Source of the DNA: Acidovorax sp. 107
GTDB taxonomy: Bacteria > Pseudomonadota > Gammaproteobacteria > Burkholderiales > Burkholderiaceae_C
DNA length: 64,000 nt
NCBI RefSeq assembly: GCF_003058055.1
Contig: NZ_QBTZ01000001.1
Coordinates: 1,800,501-1,864,500 of the forward strand
Direction of reading: 5' to 3'
Of the stretch, positions 37,113 through 47,060 are shown in pieces. Below the pieces are notes generated by a model that saw nothing but the letters and a program-made list of their open reading frames with translations, searched no databases and was not told the DNA's origin. The position numbers were made by a program, and so were the translations under genes. Numbering within the stretch: position 1 is the first letter of the stretch; each line of letters begins with the position of its first letter.

Positions 37113-37508
37113 CTACCGGCTGCGGTCGCCGTCGCGCACGGATTCGATGGCGCCGTTGTAGATGCGAACCACCCCCAGGAAGGTGCCTGGCCCCCGGTCG
37201 TACGTCCACTCTTCCATGGGCACGCACTGATTGGCCAGCACCGCTGCGGGGCTACCGGGGCGGTAGGGTGTCACCACCCAACCCAGCTGCAACATGGAAA
37301 CGCACACGCCCTGGCGGTAGATGGGGTCACCACACTTCTGGAGCAGGGTCACCGGAGAGTCTCCCTTGCCCACCAGCGAACCATTGCAGCGCAAGGACTG
37401 CGAGGCCTGGGTGGGCAGCACCGTGCACAGGGCCAGTGCGGCTGCCAGCAGTTGCAAGGTTTTTCGGCAAGTGCCTGACAGCGCGGGCTGGGTCAAAAGT
37501 GATCTCAT
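37113..37508 (-). CDS. DUF2845-like exported protein
   Basis: 131 residues with a signal peptide ending near residue 36 (VLPTQASQ). The mature part has LRCNGSLVGKGDSPVTLLQK, CGDP, and a C-terminal RIYNGAIESVRDGDRSR, as in DUF2845 proteins. Role unknown. The ATG at 37508 gives the best signal peptide. Convergent with modE and divergent from the response regulator gene. Confidence 0.75.
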   Translation of the reverse strand: MRSLLTQPALSGTCRKTLQLLAAALALCTVLPTQASQSLRCNGSLVGKGDSPVTLLQKCGDPIYRQGVCVSMLQLGWVVTPYRPGSPAAVLANQCVPMEEWTYDRGPGTFLGVVRIYNGAIESVRDGDRSR

Positions 37509-37646
37509 GGCGGCGGATTCCAGAAGGCTGGGCCTCACTGTACAGCGGCCCGCCGCAGAAGGACGAACCCGCCTTTCGCTTCCCTTTCATCGCCCGTCCG
37601 TAGAAGCACAGTGGCCCGGGCCTGCCGCAGGCGGCATGATCGGGGG

Positions 37647-38372
37647 ATGAAACTGCTGTTGGTCGAGGACGACTTTGATCTGGCCGGGGCCTTGAGCCGC
37701 AGCCTGGTGGCGCGTGGGTTCGAGGTGTTGTGCTGTGCCGATGGCAAGGAGGCCCTGGTGGCCGCGCGGCGCACCGCGTTTGACGTGATCACGCTCGACC
37801 TGTCGCTGCCGGGCCTGGATGGGCTGGAGGTGCTGCGGCGCCTGCGCGATGGTGGCAGCACCACGCCAGTGCTGGCGTTGACCGCCCGCGCGGCGGTCAC
37901 AGACCGGGTGGCAGGACTGGAGGCCGGAGCCGACGACTACCTGGCCAAGCCGTTTGACCTGGACGAACTGGTGGCGCGGCTGCGAGCCCTCACGCGGCGC
38001 GTGGGGCGCGACGGGCAGTTGCGCTGCGGGGCGCTGTACCGCGAGCCGGGCAGCGGCGTGTTCTACAACGATGCCTTGCCGCTGGAGCTGTCGCAGCGGG
38101 AGTCCGAATTGCTGCGACTGCTGATGTCGCGCGTGGACCGGGTGGTCAGCAAGGAAGAGCTGCGCACCCAGGTGTTTGCCAACACGGACGAGCAGGTGCA
38201 AGCCGACGCGGTGGAAGTGGTGGTGCACCGGCTGCGCAAGAAGCTGGTGGGCACTAACGCCGAGATCGTGACCTTGCGCGGCGTGGGTTACCTGCTGTGC
38301 GACGCCGACAGCATGGCCGCCCACAAGACGGACAAAGCCGAAAAATCCGACAAAGGCGGGGTGGCCCGGTGA
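37647..38372 (+). CDS. OmpR-family response regulator
   Basis: 241 residues. Receiver domain with LLLVEDDFDLAGALSRSL, phosphoacceptor Asp51 in VITLDLSLPGLDGL and Lys in DDYLAKPFDL, then a winged helix with ELSQRESELLRLLMSR and VEVVVHRLRKKL. A GGGGG run precedes the start. The next gene, the kinase, overlaps its stop (GTGA). It resembles TctD/QseB-type regulators. The C-terminal Lys-rich tail (HKTDKAEKSDKGG) is unusual. Confidence 0.93.
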   Translation: MKLLLVEDDFDLAGALSRSLVARGFEVLCCADGKEALVAARRTAFDVITLDLSLPGLDGLEVLRRLRDGGSTTPVLALTARAAVTDRVAGLEAGADDYLAKPFDLDELVARLRALTRRVGRDGQLRCGALYREPGSGVFYNDALPLELSQRESELLRLLMSRVDRVVSKEELRTQVFANTDEQVQADAVEVVVHRLRKKLVGTNAEIVTLRGVGYLLCDADSMAAHKTDKAEKSDKGGVAR

Positions 38373-39766
38373 CGCTGCGGTGGTGGCAGCAGCGGCCCTG
38401 GAGGCCGCGTGGCGGCTCGTTGCAGCGGTGGCTGCTGGTGGGCTGGCTGGTGCCGCTGTGGGCGCTGGTGGCCGTGATCTGCGCGGTGCAATGGGCCTAT
38501 CAGGCGCAGCATGACGCCGCCGCGCAGGACGAGGCCCTGCGCCAGGCGCTGGCGCACTGGCCTGCAGGTTGGTCCGAAGACCCGGCCCCATCTTTGTCTG
38601 CCCAGCCAGCGCCCGGCGTCTGGTACCGCGAGAGCAATCTGGACGGCGAACGCCTGGCGGGCAGCGCTGACCTGCCGCGTGTGCCCCCTACCGAGGCAGT
38701 ACGTGACCCGGGTGCCGTGCACTTCTACCTGGCGCAGGTGGGCGACCGGCTGGTGCGGGTGGCCGTGACCCTGTACCAGCCCACCGTAGTGAAGGAGCGG
38801 CAAACCGTGGCTGCGCCCGTGGTGCGCCAGGTGGCACGCCCGCTGGGCGAGCGCCTGCCCGGCGCGCGCAGCCTGCTGGGCGGTGGCTCGGGCCTGTGGT
38901 GGGTGCTTCTGCTGGCACTGGCCATGACCGCCGTGGCGGTGCTGCTGGCGCGGGCGGCATCGGTCTGGCTGCAACATGCCGATGTGTCGCTGATGCGGCC
39001 GCTGAGCAACGACGCTGCGGGCACGGCAGACCGCATCTACGAAGGCCCGTTAGAACTCGCGCCCGCCGTGCAGCATTTTGCCGAGCTGCAACACAGCCAG
39101 AGCCGCTGGATCGAGGAACAGCGGCGCTTTCTGGCCGATGCCACCCACCAGCTGCGCACCCCCATGGCCGTGCTGCGCACCCAGCTGCAGGCCGCCATGG
39201 CGGGTGACATGCTGGTGGGCGATGCGCTGCAGCAGATGCTGCATACCGTGGACCGCGCCTCGGGCCTGGCCAACCAGTTGCTCAGCCTGAGCAAGGTGGA
39301 GCAGCTCAAGCGCATGGGCGAGTTGTCCAGCGTGGACCTGAACGCGATTGCCCGCGAGGCCGTGATGGAACTGGCACCGCTGATTGCGGCCAAACGGCTC
39401 GACTTTGCGCTGGAGGGCCCTGACACGCTGTGGGCACCCGGCGACGCAGCGCTGCTGGGCGAACTGATGCGCAACCTGCTGGCCAACGCCATCCACCACA
39501 CGCCCACCCATGGGCGGCTGGGTGTGCTGCTGCGCGACAGCACTGGGCGGCGCGAGGTGCTGGTGTGGGACGAGGGCCCCGGCATCGACGACGCCGTGCG
39601 GCAGCGACTGTTCCAGCCGTTTTCCGCCGGGCAGGGTGGGGTGGGGCTGGGGTTATCCATCTGCCGGCAGATTGCAGAGGCGATGGGCGCGCAGGTCACG
39701 CTGTTCAACCGCATGGATGCGGGGCAGGTCATCGGCGTGGATGCCGTCGTGGCCTGGGAAGAATGA
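38369..39766 (+). CDS. sensor histidine kinase (TctE-like)
   Basis: 465 residues from a GTG that overlaps the regulator stop. TM1 at about 22-42, a periplasmic domain, TM2 at about 177-197, HAMP-like linker, the phosphoacceptor in DATHQLRTPMAVLRTQLQ, N box LMRNLLANAIHHTP, and G boxes DEGPGIDD and GGVGLGLSICRQI. Forms a two-component pair with the preceding regulator. The adjacent ABC ATPase, only 1 bp after it, may be its target. Confidence 0.92.
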   Translation: MTLRWWQQRPWRPRGGSLQRWLLVGWLVPLWALVAVICAVQWAYQAQHDAAAQDEALRQALAHWPAGWSEDPAPSLSAQPAPGVWYRESNLDGERLAGSADLPRVPPTEAVRDPGAVHFYLAQVGDRLVRVAVTLYQPTVVKERQTVAAPVVRQVARPLGERLPGARSLLGGGSGLWWVLLLALAMTAVAVLLARAASVWLQHADVSLMRPLSNDAAGTADRIYEGPLELAPAVQHFAELQHSQSRWIEEQRRFLADATHQLRTPMAVLRTQLQAAMAGDMLVGDALQQMLHTVDRASGLANQLLSLSKVEQLKRMGELSSVDLNAIAREAVMELAPLIAAKRLDFALEGPDTLWAPGDAALLGELMRNLLANAIHHTPTHGRLGVLLRDSTGRREVLVWDEGPGIDDAVRQRLFQPFSAGQGGVGLGLSICRQIAEAMGAQVTLFNRMDAGQVIGVDAVVAWEE

Positions 39767-39767
39767 G

Positions 39768-40868
39768 ATGCCCGTGACAGCCCGCTCCGAGACACCAGCC
39801 GCGCATGGCATCGAGTTCCGGGATGTCAGCAAGCGGTACGGCTCATCGCCCGACGCTCCGCTGGTGGTGGACCACATCAGCTTCAGCGTGCCGCGTGGCA
39901 CGCTCACCACCATCCTCGGGCCATCGGGCTGCGGCAAGACGACCACGCTGCGCCTGATTGCCGGGCTCGAATCGCCCACATCGGGCCGCATCTTCATCGA
40001 CGGGCAGGATGTCACCCCCCTCGGCCCGGCGCAGCGCAATGTGAGCCTGGTGTTCCAGAACTACGCGCTGTTTCCGCACATGAACGTCATCGACAACGTG
40101 GTCTACGGCCTGCATTTGGCGGGCCTGGGCAAGCAGCAGGTGCGCGACAAGGCCCGCGCCATGCTCGACACCGTGGGCCTGCAAGGGCTGGACCAGCGCA
40201 GGCCGCACGAGCTGTCGGGCGGGCAGCAGCAGCGCGTGGCGCTGGCGCGGGCGCTGGCGCTGGAGCCCGCGGTGCTGCTGTTTGACGAACCTCTGTCCAG
40301 CCTGGACGCCCGCCTGCGCCGCGCCATGCGAGAGGAGATTCGCGCCCTGCAGCAGCGCCTGAAGCTCACCGTGGCCTATGTCACCCACGACCAGTCCGAG
40401 GCCCTCGCCGTCAGCGACCAGATCGTGGTGATGGACCGGGGCGCCATCGCCCAGCGTGGTGCCCCCAGCGCGCTGTACGAGCAACCGACCTCCGAGTTTG
40501 TGGCCGGCTTCATGGGCGAAGCCATGCTGTTTGCGGCCCAGAACCACGCGCCCAGCCCGGGCAACATCGCAGACACCGGGTATGCGCAACTGGGCCCGCT
40601 GCGCGTGCCGTCACCCGCCGCACTGCCCACCGGCCCGGTCAAGATCGCCGTGCGCCCGGAGGCCTGGGTGATTGGCCCGGCCACATCGGCAGGCCTGGCC
40701 GCGCGGGTCATCCGCTGCACCTACCTGGGCAGCGTCATGGAATACACCTTTGCCAGCGCCCTGGGCGCCATTTTTGTGGTGTCGCCCCTGGTGGAATTGC
40801 CGCTGGATGTGGGCGCCCCGGTCAGCCTAACGCTGGCAGACCACGGCGTATCCGTGGTGGCCGGATAA
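39768..40868 (+). CDS. ABC transporter ATPase, FbpC/PotA type
   Basis: 366 residues. Walker A GPSGCGKTTTLRLIAGLE, FQNYALFPHMNVIDNV, signature LSGGQQQRVALARALAL, Walker B LLFDEPLSSLDARLRR, and a C-terminal TOBE/OB region (VKIAVRPEAWVIG). Typical of importers for iron(III), spermidine, phosphonate or sulfonate. No cognate permease or binding protein lies next to it, so its partners are elsewhere. Cotranscription with the two-component genes is likely. Confidence 0.9.
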   Translation: MPVTARSETPAAHGIEFRDVSKRYGSSPDAPLVVDHISFSVPRGTLTTILGPSGCGKTTTLRLIAGLESPTSGRIFIDGQDVTPLGPAQRNVSLVFQNYALFPHMNVIDNVVYGLHLAGLGKQQVRDKARAMLDTVGLQGLDQRRPHELSGGQQQRVALARALALEPAVLLFDEPLSSLDARLRRAMREEIRALQQRLKLTVAYVTHDQSEALAVSDQIVVMDRGAIAQRGAPSALYEQPTSEFVAGFMGEAMLFAAQNHAPSPGNIADTGYAQLGPLRVPSPAALPTGPVKIAVRPEAWVIGPATSAGLAARVIRCTYLGSVMEYTFASALGAIFVVSPLVELPLDVGAPVSLTLADHGVSVVAG

Positions 40869-40941
40869 GGTGCGCGGCTTTTGCCCGGTATGCGCCTGCC
40901 ATGCGCCACGCCGTTTTGTTAACCCCCCTTTTTGATGAGCC

Positions 40942-41622
40942 ATGCCTCTGGACTACACCGTCGCTGTTTTTGACCTGGACAACTGCCTGATGGATGCGCG
41001 GGCGGTGGGCCCCTTGTTCGAGCCCGCTTTCGAGGCCGTGCGGCAAGCCAACCAGGGCGCGCTGAGCCCGCAGGCCCTGGACCAGGCGCTGCAGGCCTGC
41101 TGGTTCACTGCGTTCGACCTGGTGGCCCAGCGCCACCATTTCACGCCGGCCATGCGCGCGGCCGGGTGGCAACAGTTCAGCCAGATGGAAGCCAGGGCGC
41201 CGCTGCATGGCTATGCCGACATCGGCCTGCTGCCCTGCATTCCGTTGCGGCGCTACCTGGTCACCAGCGGCTTTCGGCGCCTGCAGGACAGCAAGATCGA
41301 TGCGCTGGGAATCCGCCCCTGGTTCGAGCAAGTCCTCATCGACGCGATTGACGCACCGCCCACCGCTGCGGTGCATGGCAAGCGGGCATTTTTTGAACAG
41401 ATCCTGGCCCGCGAAGGTTGCACGCCCCGCCAGATGCTGGTGGTGGGCGATAACCCCTTGTCCGAGCTGGCGGCCGGGCGCGCGCTGGGGGCCACCACCG
41501 TCCAGACCGTGCGGCCGGGTGTCGAACCCTGGCCCCTGGCCGACCACCGGGTAGACGGCCTGCAAGGGCTGCTGGCCCTGCTGTCGGCGGACACACGTGC
41601 GCCGCAGCAGATACGCTCCTAG
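40942..41622 (+). CDS. HAD-superfamily hydrolase, pyrimidine 5'-nucleotidase-like
   Basis: 226 residues. HAD motif I FDLDNCLMD (Asp11 nucleophile, Asp13), motif II LVTSGF, motif IV VVGDNPLSEL. The cap is short and helical, as in SDT1/YjjG-type pyrimidine nucleotidases (FDLDNTLYD in most members). Substrate not certain. Alone between the ABC ATPase and the AEC carrier. Confidence 0.85.
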   Translation: MPLDYTVAVFDLDNCLMDARAVGPLFEPAFEAVRQANQGALSPQALDQALQACWFTAFDLVAQRHHFTPAMRAAGWQQFSQMEARAPLHGYADIGLLPCIPLRRYLVTSGFRRLQDSKIDALGIRPWFEQVLIDAIDAPPTAAVHGKRAFFEQILAREGCTPRQMLVVGDNPLSELAAGRALGATTVQTVRPGVEPWPLADHRVDGLQGLLALLSADTRAPQQIRS

Positions 41623-41635
41623 CGCGTGCAGACCA

Positions 41636-41712
41636 GGGGATTTTAAAGAAATCGGCGCCAAGCGCCAGGGCAATATGCGCTGATAGCTATGAAAAATATA
41701 GCAATTTATCGG
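41636..41712. repeat. dispersed palindromic repeat copy upstream of AEC gene
   Basis: Contains the core TGATAGCTATGAAAAATATA and an AAGCGCCAGGGC arm, matching other copies in the window. It fills much of the 176-bp gap between the HAD and AEC genes; the remainder shows nothing clear. Confidence 0.6.
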
Positions 41713-41798
41713 TGTGCGCCAGACACACCACGCCAAGTCGGAAGAGATCATGGGAGACAATCGGCGCCCACCCTTGCCGACCTGGCGCGCTTTTCTCC

Positions 41799-42755
41799 GT
41801 GAACTCTCCTGTCTTCACCTCGCTGATCCCCGTCATCCTGTTCATTGCCATCGGCTTTTATGTGGGGCGGCGCGGCTGGATACGTGCCGAATCCGTCAAG
41901 GACTTGGCCAACCTCGTGTTCATGGTGCTCACGCCCGCGCTGCTGTTTCGCACCATGAGCACGGTGCACCTGGAAGACCTCAACTTCGGCCCCGTGGGCA
42001 TCTACTTTGTGGCGTTTGGTGTGGTCTATGCGGCCTCATTGGCGGTGCAGGGCTTCAACACGCTGGGCGCCGCGCGGGCGTTGGCCAACACCTTCAGCAA
42101 CACACTGATGATCGGCGTGCCGCTGGTGGGCCTGGTGTTTGGCGAGGCAGGGCTGGTCACGCTGTTCACCCTGATCTCGGTGCACTCGCTCATCCTGCTG
42201 ACTGCGGCCACGGTGGTTTTCGAGCTGGCGGCCGCGCGCGAACATGCCGGGCGCCCGGGCGGGGTGCAGCAGCCCATGTGGCGCACCGTGCTGCAGGCCA
42301 TTCGCAACGGCATCGTGCACCCCGTGCCGCTGCCCATCATTGCGGGCCTGCTGTTTGCGCAGACCGGGCTGGTGGTGCCCGAGGTGGTGGGCAAGCCCCT
42401 GCAACTGCTGGGCCAGGCGCTGGGGCCGATTGCGCTGCTACTAGTGGGGGTGACGCTGGCATTCACCAAGGTCGGCCACCAGTTCAAGGCCGCGCTGCGC
42501 ATTGCGCTGGTGAAATGTGTGGTGCACCCGCTGGTGCTGGCCAGCATGGGCTGGGCGCTGGGCCTGTCGGGCATGCCGCTGGCCGTGATGATCGTGGCGG
42601 CATCGCTGCCCGTCGGGGCCAACGTGTTTTTGTTCTCGCAGCGCTACCGCGTGGCAGAAGAAGAGGTGACGGCCAGCGTGGCGGTGTCCACCGCCATGGG
42701 GTTGGTGACCATGCCGGTGGTGATTTTGGCGGTCACCCGCTGGGTAGCGGGCTGA
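41799..42755 (+). CDS. auxin efflux carrier (AEC) family transporter
   Basis: 318 residues with ten predicted membrane helices: FTSLIPVILFIAIGFYVGRR, LANTFSNTLMIGVPLVGLVF and SLPVGANVFLFSQRY are AEC family marks. Bacterial members carry malate, malonate or other carboxylates. The GTG start places the first helix at residue 5 as expected; a longer in-frame extension lacks membrane character. Confidence 0.88.
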   Translation: MNSPVFTSLIPVILFIAIGFYVGRRGWIRAESVKDLANLVFMVLTPALLFRTMSTVHLEDLNFGPVGIYFVAFGVVYAASLAVQGFNTLGAARALANTFSNTLMIGVPLVGLVFGEAGLVTLFTLISVHSLILLTAATVVFELAAAREHAGRPGGVQQPMWRTVLQAIRNGIVHPVPLPIIAGLLFAQTGLVVPEVVGKPLQLLGQALGPIALLLVGVTLAFTKVGHQFKAALRIALVKCVVHPLVLASMGWALGLSGMPLAVMIVAASLPVGANVFLFSQRYRVAEEEVTASVAVSTAMGLVTMPVVILAVTRWVAG

Positions 42756-42770
42756 TCCAGCCGCCCCGAT

Positions 42771-43412
42771 TCAGGGCGCCAGCCGCTCCCGCACCCATTC
42801 GCCCGCGTCCAGCCGGTAGCGCAGCCGGTCGTGCAGACGGCTCTTGCGCCCCTGCCAGAACTCCCACTGGTCGGGCTTGAGGCGGTAGCCGCCCCAGTGC
42901 GGCGGGCGGGGCGGTTTCAGCATGAATTGCGCACCGTACTTGGCCGCGTTGGCCACCAGCACACCCCGGCCTGAAATCACCTGGCTTTGCGGGCTGGCCC
43001 AGGCGCCGATGCGCGAATCCAGTGGACGGCTGTGGAAGTATTCGTCGCTTTCTTCGTCGCTGACCTTCTCCACCACGCCTTCGATGCGCACCACACGCTC
43101 CAGCTCCACCCAGTGAAACTGCAGCGCTGCAAACGGGTTGCCCGCAATCTGGCGGCCCTTGCGGCTGTCGTAGTTGGTAAACCAGACGATGCCGCGCTCG
43201 TCATAGCCCTTGATGAGCACGATGCGGGTGCTGGGTCGCAGGTCGCTGCCCACGGTGGCCAGGGTCATGGCGTTGGGCTCGGGCACTTCGGCGCTGATGG
43301 CTTCCTTGAGCCACTGGTCAAACTGCTGCAGGGGGGCAGCGTGCGAGGCGTCTTCGTTGAGTTCGGCGCGCTCGTAGCTCTTGCGGAGGTCGGCGATGGA
43401 GTTCGTGGTCAT
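42771..43412 (-). CDS. pdxH: pyridoxamine/pyridoxine 5'-phosphate oxidase
   Basis: 213 residues, full length. It oxidises pyridoxine or pyridoxamine phosphate to pyridoxal 5'-phosphate with FMN. Motifs include [53 protein letters not shown] and the C-terminal [14 protein letters not shown]. The internal ATG (residue 15 of the longest frame) matches the usual PdxH N-terminus. Confidence 0.96.
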   Translation of the reverse strand: MTTNSIADLRKSYERAELNEDASHAAPLQQFDQWLKEAISAEVPEPNAMTLATVGSDLRPSTRIVLIKGYDERGIVWFTNYDSRKGRQIAGNPFAALQFHWVELERVVRIEGVVEKVSDEESDEYFHSRPLDSRIGAWASPQSQVISGRGVLVANAAKYGAQFMLKPPRPPHWGGYRLKPDQWEFWQGRKSRLHDRLRYRLDAGEWVRERLAP

Positions 43413-43528
43413 GGCCACGATTGTGCATCCCTCGTACGATGGCGCTTTGCGCAAGGGCAGGGCGCTGTAGTCATGCGCATAGGCTTTGGTAGTGGTCGAA
43501 TTTATGTTCGTTTATATTCCTGGTTCCG

Positions 43529-44101
43529 ATGAAACCCAAAGACGACGAAAAACAGCGCGCCATTGCCCAGGCCACCTTTGAACTGGTGGCCCAGCGGGGC
43601 CTGAGCGGCCTGACCCTGGCCGACATTGCCCGGGCAGCGGGCGTGGCCACGAGCACGCTGTACGTGTACTACCCGTCCAAGGACGAACTCATCAGCCAGC
43701 TGTACCAGGACGCCAAGACCGTCACGGCCGCGCGCATCATGGACGGCATCGAACCTGGCATGCCCTACCGCGCACGGGTGCGCCGCGCCTGGGGCAACCT
43801 GCTGCGCCATCGGCTGGATCAGTACGCCGAAGTGGTGTTCCAGGAGCAGTACTACAACTCGCCCTGGTTCACCCAGGGCAACCGCGAATTTTCGACCCGG
43901 CTGATGGCGGGTTTTTTTGCGCTGATGGAGGAAGGCCAGCAGCAGGAGATCCTGAAGGCCGTGCCCATTCCGCTGCTCACGGCCAGCCTGGTGGGCTCGG
44001 TGCGCGAGACCGGCAACCTGATCCGCACCCAGGTGCTGCCCGACGATGAGGCCGTGCACCAGATGGCGTTTGGGCTTTGCTGGGACGCCATCAAGGCCTG
44101 A
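43529..44101 (+). CDS. TetR-family transcriptional regulator
   Basis: 190 residues. Helix-turn-helix LADIARAAGVATSTLYVYYP within the first 55 residues, then a helical domain with no recognised ligand signature. Divergent from pdxH, and 146 bp upstream of the molybdenum hydroxylase genes in the same direction, which it may control. The upstream AT-rich TTTATGTTCGTTTATATT could hold its promoter or operator. Confidence 0.88.
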   Translation: MKPKDDEKQRAIAQATFELVAQRGLSGLTLADIARAAGVATSTLYVYYPSKDELISQLYQDAKTVTAARIMDGIEPGMPYRARVRRAWGNLLRHRLDQYAEVVFQEQYYNSPWFTQGNREFSTRLMAGFFALMEEGQQQEILKAVPIPLLTASLVGSVRETGNLIRTQVLPDDEAVHQMAFGLCWDAIKA

Positions 44102-44247
44102 ACCGGGTCGCTGCAAAAACTTGGCTTTTGCGGTTTAATCGAATGGTTATTCTCTTAAAACAACAAAGCGGCTCAACCTCTGCCCACGCCGCCCTATCGA
44201 TTGCGCTGTGCTTTTGAGCGCTGACCTTCACCCCAAGGAGTCCCCCG

Positions 44248-44709
44248 ATGCCCACCCTGAATATCAACGGCAAAGACACGGCCGTGGATGCCGACGAATC
44301 CACCCCCATCCTTTGGGCCCTGCGCGACACGCTGGGCATGACCGGCACCAAGTTTGGCTGCGGCCAGGCGTTGTGCGGGGCGTGCACCGTGCACCTGAAC
44401 GGCGCGCCGGTGCGGTCCTGCATCACGCCCATCTCGGCGGCAGCGGGCCAGAAGATCACCACCATTGAAGCCATCGCCGCCGACGACAAGGTGGGCAAGG
44501 CCGTGCATGCTGCCTGGGTGAAGCACGACGTGGCCCAGTGCGGCTACTGCCAGAGCGGCCAGATCATGAGTGCCACCGCGCTGCTCAAGGGCAAGAAGAA
44601 GCCCACCGATGCCGACATCGACGCTGCCATGGCCGGCAACGTGTGCCGCTGCGGCACCTACGTGCGCATCCGCGCCGCCATCCACGACGCTGCCAAGACC
44701 CTGGCCTGA
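44248..44709 (+). CDS. molybdenum hydroxylase [2Fe-2S] subunit (IorA-like)
   Basis: 153 residues. Plant-type cluster ligands Cys38, Cys43, Cys46 and Cys58 ([17 protein letters not shown]), and the second cluster Cys98, Cys101, Cys133 and Cys135 ([16 protein letters not shown]). It passes electrons from the molybdenum site. AAGGAG precedes the ATG. The large subunit follows 15 bp downstream, the two-subunit (FAD-less) arrangement of isoquinoline oxidoreductase and some aldehyde oxidases. Confidence 0.93.
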   Translation: MPTLNINGKDTAVDADESTPILWALRDTLGMTGTKFGCGQALCGACTVHLNGAPVRSCITPISAAAGQKITTIEAIAADDKVGKAVHAAWVKHDVAQCGYCQSGQIMSATALLKGKKKPTDADIDAAMAGNVCRCGTYVRIRAAIHDAAKTLA

Positions 44710-44724
44710 TTGAAGGAGACCACC

Positions 44725-47007
44725 ATGCACTTCGAACCCCATGCCCTGCAGGGCCAGGCACAGCATTTCATGCCAAAACACCTCCAGGCGCTCGTGGATA
44801 AAGCGCAAGGCGCTATCACTTCGGAAGCATTGGACGCACCGGACGGCGTGGCGCGCCGCACCTTCCTCAAGGTGTCTGCGGCCTCGGGCTTTGCGCTGGG
44901 CGCGTTTCCGCTGGTGTCTGCTGCGCAGGGCGCAGCCTCTGCGGCCCCAGCTGGCCTCAAGCCGCACGAGCAGCCCTCGGCCTTTGTGCGCATCGATGCC
45001 GATGGCACCGTCACCGTCACCATCAACCGGCTGGATTTTGGCCAGGGCGTGCAAACCGGCCTGCCCATGATCCTGGCCGAGGAGCTGGATGCTGACTGGA
45101 GCAAGGTGCGCAGCGTGCACGGCGACGCCAACCCCGCCTATGCCGACCCTGCGTTCGGCATGCACCTCACGGGCGGCTCCAACTCCATCAAGAACTCATA
45201 CACGCAGTACCGCGAGCTGGGCGCGCGCACCCGGGCCATGCTGGTCGGGGCGGCTGCCGCACAGTGGGGTGTGGACGCGTCGGCCCTGCGCACCAGCAAC
45301 GGCTTTGTGGTCGGCCCCGGCGGCAAGAAACTGGGCTATGGCCAGTTGGCCGAAGCTGCCATGAAGCAGCCCGTGCCCGAAAAGGTCACGTTGAAGGACC
45401 CCAAGCAGTTCCGCCTGATCGGCAAGCCCACCGGGCGCCTGGATGCCAAGGCCAAGTCGAGCGGCCAGCAGGACTACGGCATTGACGTACGCCTGCCCGG
45501 CATGCTGACGGCCGTGGTGGCCCGCCCACCCGTGTTTGGCGGCAAGGTGAAGTCGCTGGATGACAGCGCCGCCAAGGCTATCAAGGGCGTAAAGGCCGTG
45601 CTGCGTGTGCCCACCGACCGGGGCGGCGAGGGCATTGCCATCGTGGCCGACGGCTACTGGCCTGCCAAGCAAGGGCGCGACGCCCTCAAGGTGGAATGGG
45701 ACACCAGCGCGGTAACCAAGCCCGACACCACCGCGCTGCTGGCGCAGTACCGCGAACTGGCTGCCAAGCCGGGCAACGTGGCCATGCAGGCCGACATGGC
45801 GCCGCTGGCGGGTGCACCCCACAAGATCAGTGCCGAGTTTGTGTTCCCGTACCTGGCGCACGCGCCCATGGAACCACTCAACTGCACCGTGAAGCTGGAC
45901 GGCGACAAGGCGGAGCTGTGGATGGGCACCCAAATGCCCGGCCTGGACGCGATGGCCGCCGCCAAGACGTTGGGCCTGCAGCCGCAGAACGTCAAGGTCA
46001 ACACGCAGATGGCCGGTGGCGGCTTTGGCCGCCGTGCCATCCCCACCAGCGACTACGTGGTGGAGGCCTGCGGCGTGGCCAAGGCCGCGCGCACTGCCGG
46101 CATCACCGCGCCGGTGCGCACGCTGTGGAGCCGCGAGGACGACATCAAGGGCGGCTACTACCGCCCCATGCACGTGCACCGCGCCGAGATCGGTTTTGAT
46201 GCCAAGGGCAAGATCCTGGCGTGGGACCACACCATCGTCGGCCAGTCCATCACCAAGGGCTCGCCGTTCGAGGCCTTCATGATCAAGAACGGCATTGACG
46301 CCACGGCCATCGAAGGCATGAAAGAGCCCTACGACGTGCCCATGAAGCTGTCGGTGCACCACCCGGACGTGAACGTGCCGGTGCTGTGGTGGCGCAGCGT
46401 GGGCTCCACCCACACGGCCTACGCCATGGAGACGCTGATCGACGAAGTGGCCCGCACCACCAAGCAAGACCCGGTGGCCTACCGTCTGGCCCTGATGGGC
46501 GACAAGCACCCGCGCCACAAGGCAGCGCTGCAACTGGCTGTCGCCCAGTCCGGCTACGGCAAGAAGAAGCTGGCCGCCGGCCGCGCCTGGGGCGTGGCAG
46601 TGCACGAATCGTTCGAGTCGGTGGTGGCCTATGTGGTCGAGGCGTCCGTCAAAAACGGCACGCCCAAGCTGCACAGCATCACCGCCGGCGTTCACTGCAA
46701 CCTGGTGGTCAACCCCAAGAGCGTGGAAGCCCAGGTGCAAGGCGCCGCGCTGATGGGCCTGGGCACCTGCCTGCCCGGCGCAGCCATCACGCTCAAGGAC
46801 GGTGTGGTGGAGCAGAGCAACTTCGGCGACTACGCCGTGCCCCGCATCACCGACATGCCACAGGTGACCGTGCACATCGTGCCCAGCGCCGATCCGCCGA
46901 AGGGCATGGGTGAGCCCGGCCTGCCGCCGCTGGCACCGGCGTTTGCCAATGCCATTGCGCAGATCACGGGCAAGACGCCGCGCGAGCTGCCGTTCAAGTT
47001 GGCTTGA
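44725..47007 (+). CDS. molybdenum hydroxylase large subunit (IorB-like, xanthine dehydrogenase family)
   Basis: 760 residues. A Tat signal lies at 43-62 ([19 protein letters not shown]), so the enzyme is probably exported folded with its small subunit. Molybdopterin-binding features include [39 protein letters not shown] and the catalytic Glu in [24 protein letters not shown] lies 6 bases before the start. The n-region before the Tat motif is unusually long (about 43 residues), and part of it ([17 protein letters not shown]) is coded by DNA resembling the dispersed repeat. Likely substrates are N-heterocycles or aldehydes. Confidence 0.92.
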   Translation: MHFEPHALQGQAQHFMPKHLQALVDKAQGAITSEALDAPDGVARRTFLKVSAASGFALGAFPLVSAAQGAASAAPAGLKPHEQPSAFVRIDADGTVTVTINRLDFGQGVQTGLPMILAEELDADWSKVRSVHGDANPAYADPAFGMHLTGGSNSIKNSYTQYRELGARTRAMLVGAAAAQWGVDASALRTSNGFVVGPGGKKLGYGQLAEAAMKQPVPEKVTLKDPKQFRLIGKPTGRLDAKAKSSGQQDYGIDVRLPGMLTAVVARPPVFGGKVKSLDDSAAKAIKGVKAVLRVPTDRGGEGIAIVADGYWPAKQGRDALKVEWDTSAVTKPDTTALLAQYRELAAKPGNVAMQADMAPLAGAPHKISAEFVFPYLAHAPMEPLNCTVKLDGDKAELWMGTQMPGLDAMAAAKTLGLQPQNVKVNTQMAGGGFGRRAIPTSDYVVEACGVAKAARTAGITAPVRTLWSREDDIKGGYYRPMHVHRAEIGFDAKGKILAWDHTIVGQSITKGSPFEAFMIKNGIDATAIEGMKEPYDVPMKLSVHHPDVNVPVLWWRSVGSTHTAYAMETLIDEVARTTKQDPVAYRLALMGDKHPRHKAALQLAVAQSGYGKKKLAAGRAWGVAVHESFESVVAYVVEASVKNGTPKLHSITAGVHCNLVVNPKSVEAQVQGAALMGLGTCLPGAAITLKDGVVEQSNFGDYAVPRITDMPQVTVHIVPSADPPKGMGEPGLPPLAPAFANAIAQITGKTPRELPFKLA
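44771..44828. repeat. probable dispersed repeat copy inside the hydroxylase signal region
   Basis: The pattern CCAAAAC, CCTCCAGGCGCT, GTGGATAAAGCGCAAGG and GCTATCA follows the order of the dispersed palindromic family but is more diverged. It keeps the reading frame open. Confidence 0.45.
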
Positions 47008-47026
47008 CAAAGTTTGCTGGAATGAG

Positions 47027-47060
47027 AGCGCCGGGTTTGGGAAAGCCCGGCGCTTTTTTA
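47027..47060 (+). terminator. Rho-independent terminator after the hydroxylase genes
   Basis: Perfect 9-bp stem AGCGCCGGG/CCCGGCGCT around a 10-base loop, followed by TTTTTT, 20 bp after the stop codon. Strong support. Confidence 0.9.
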
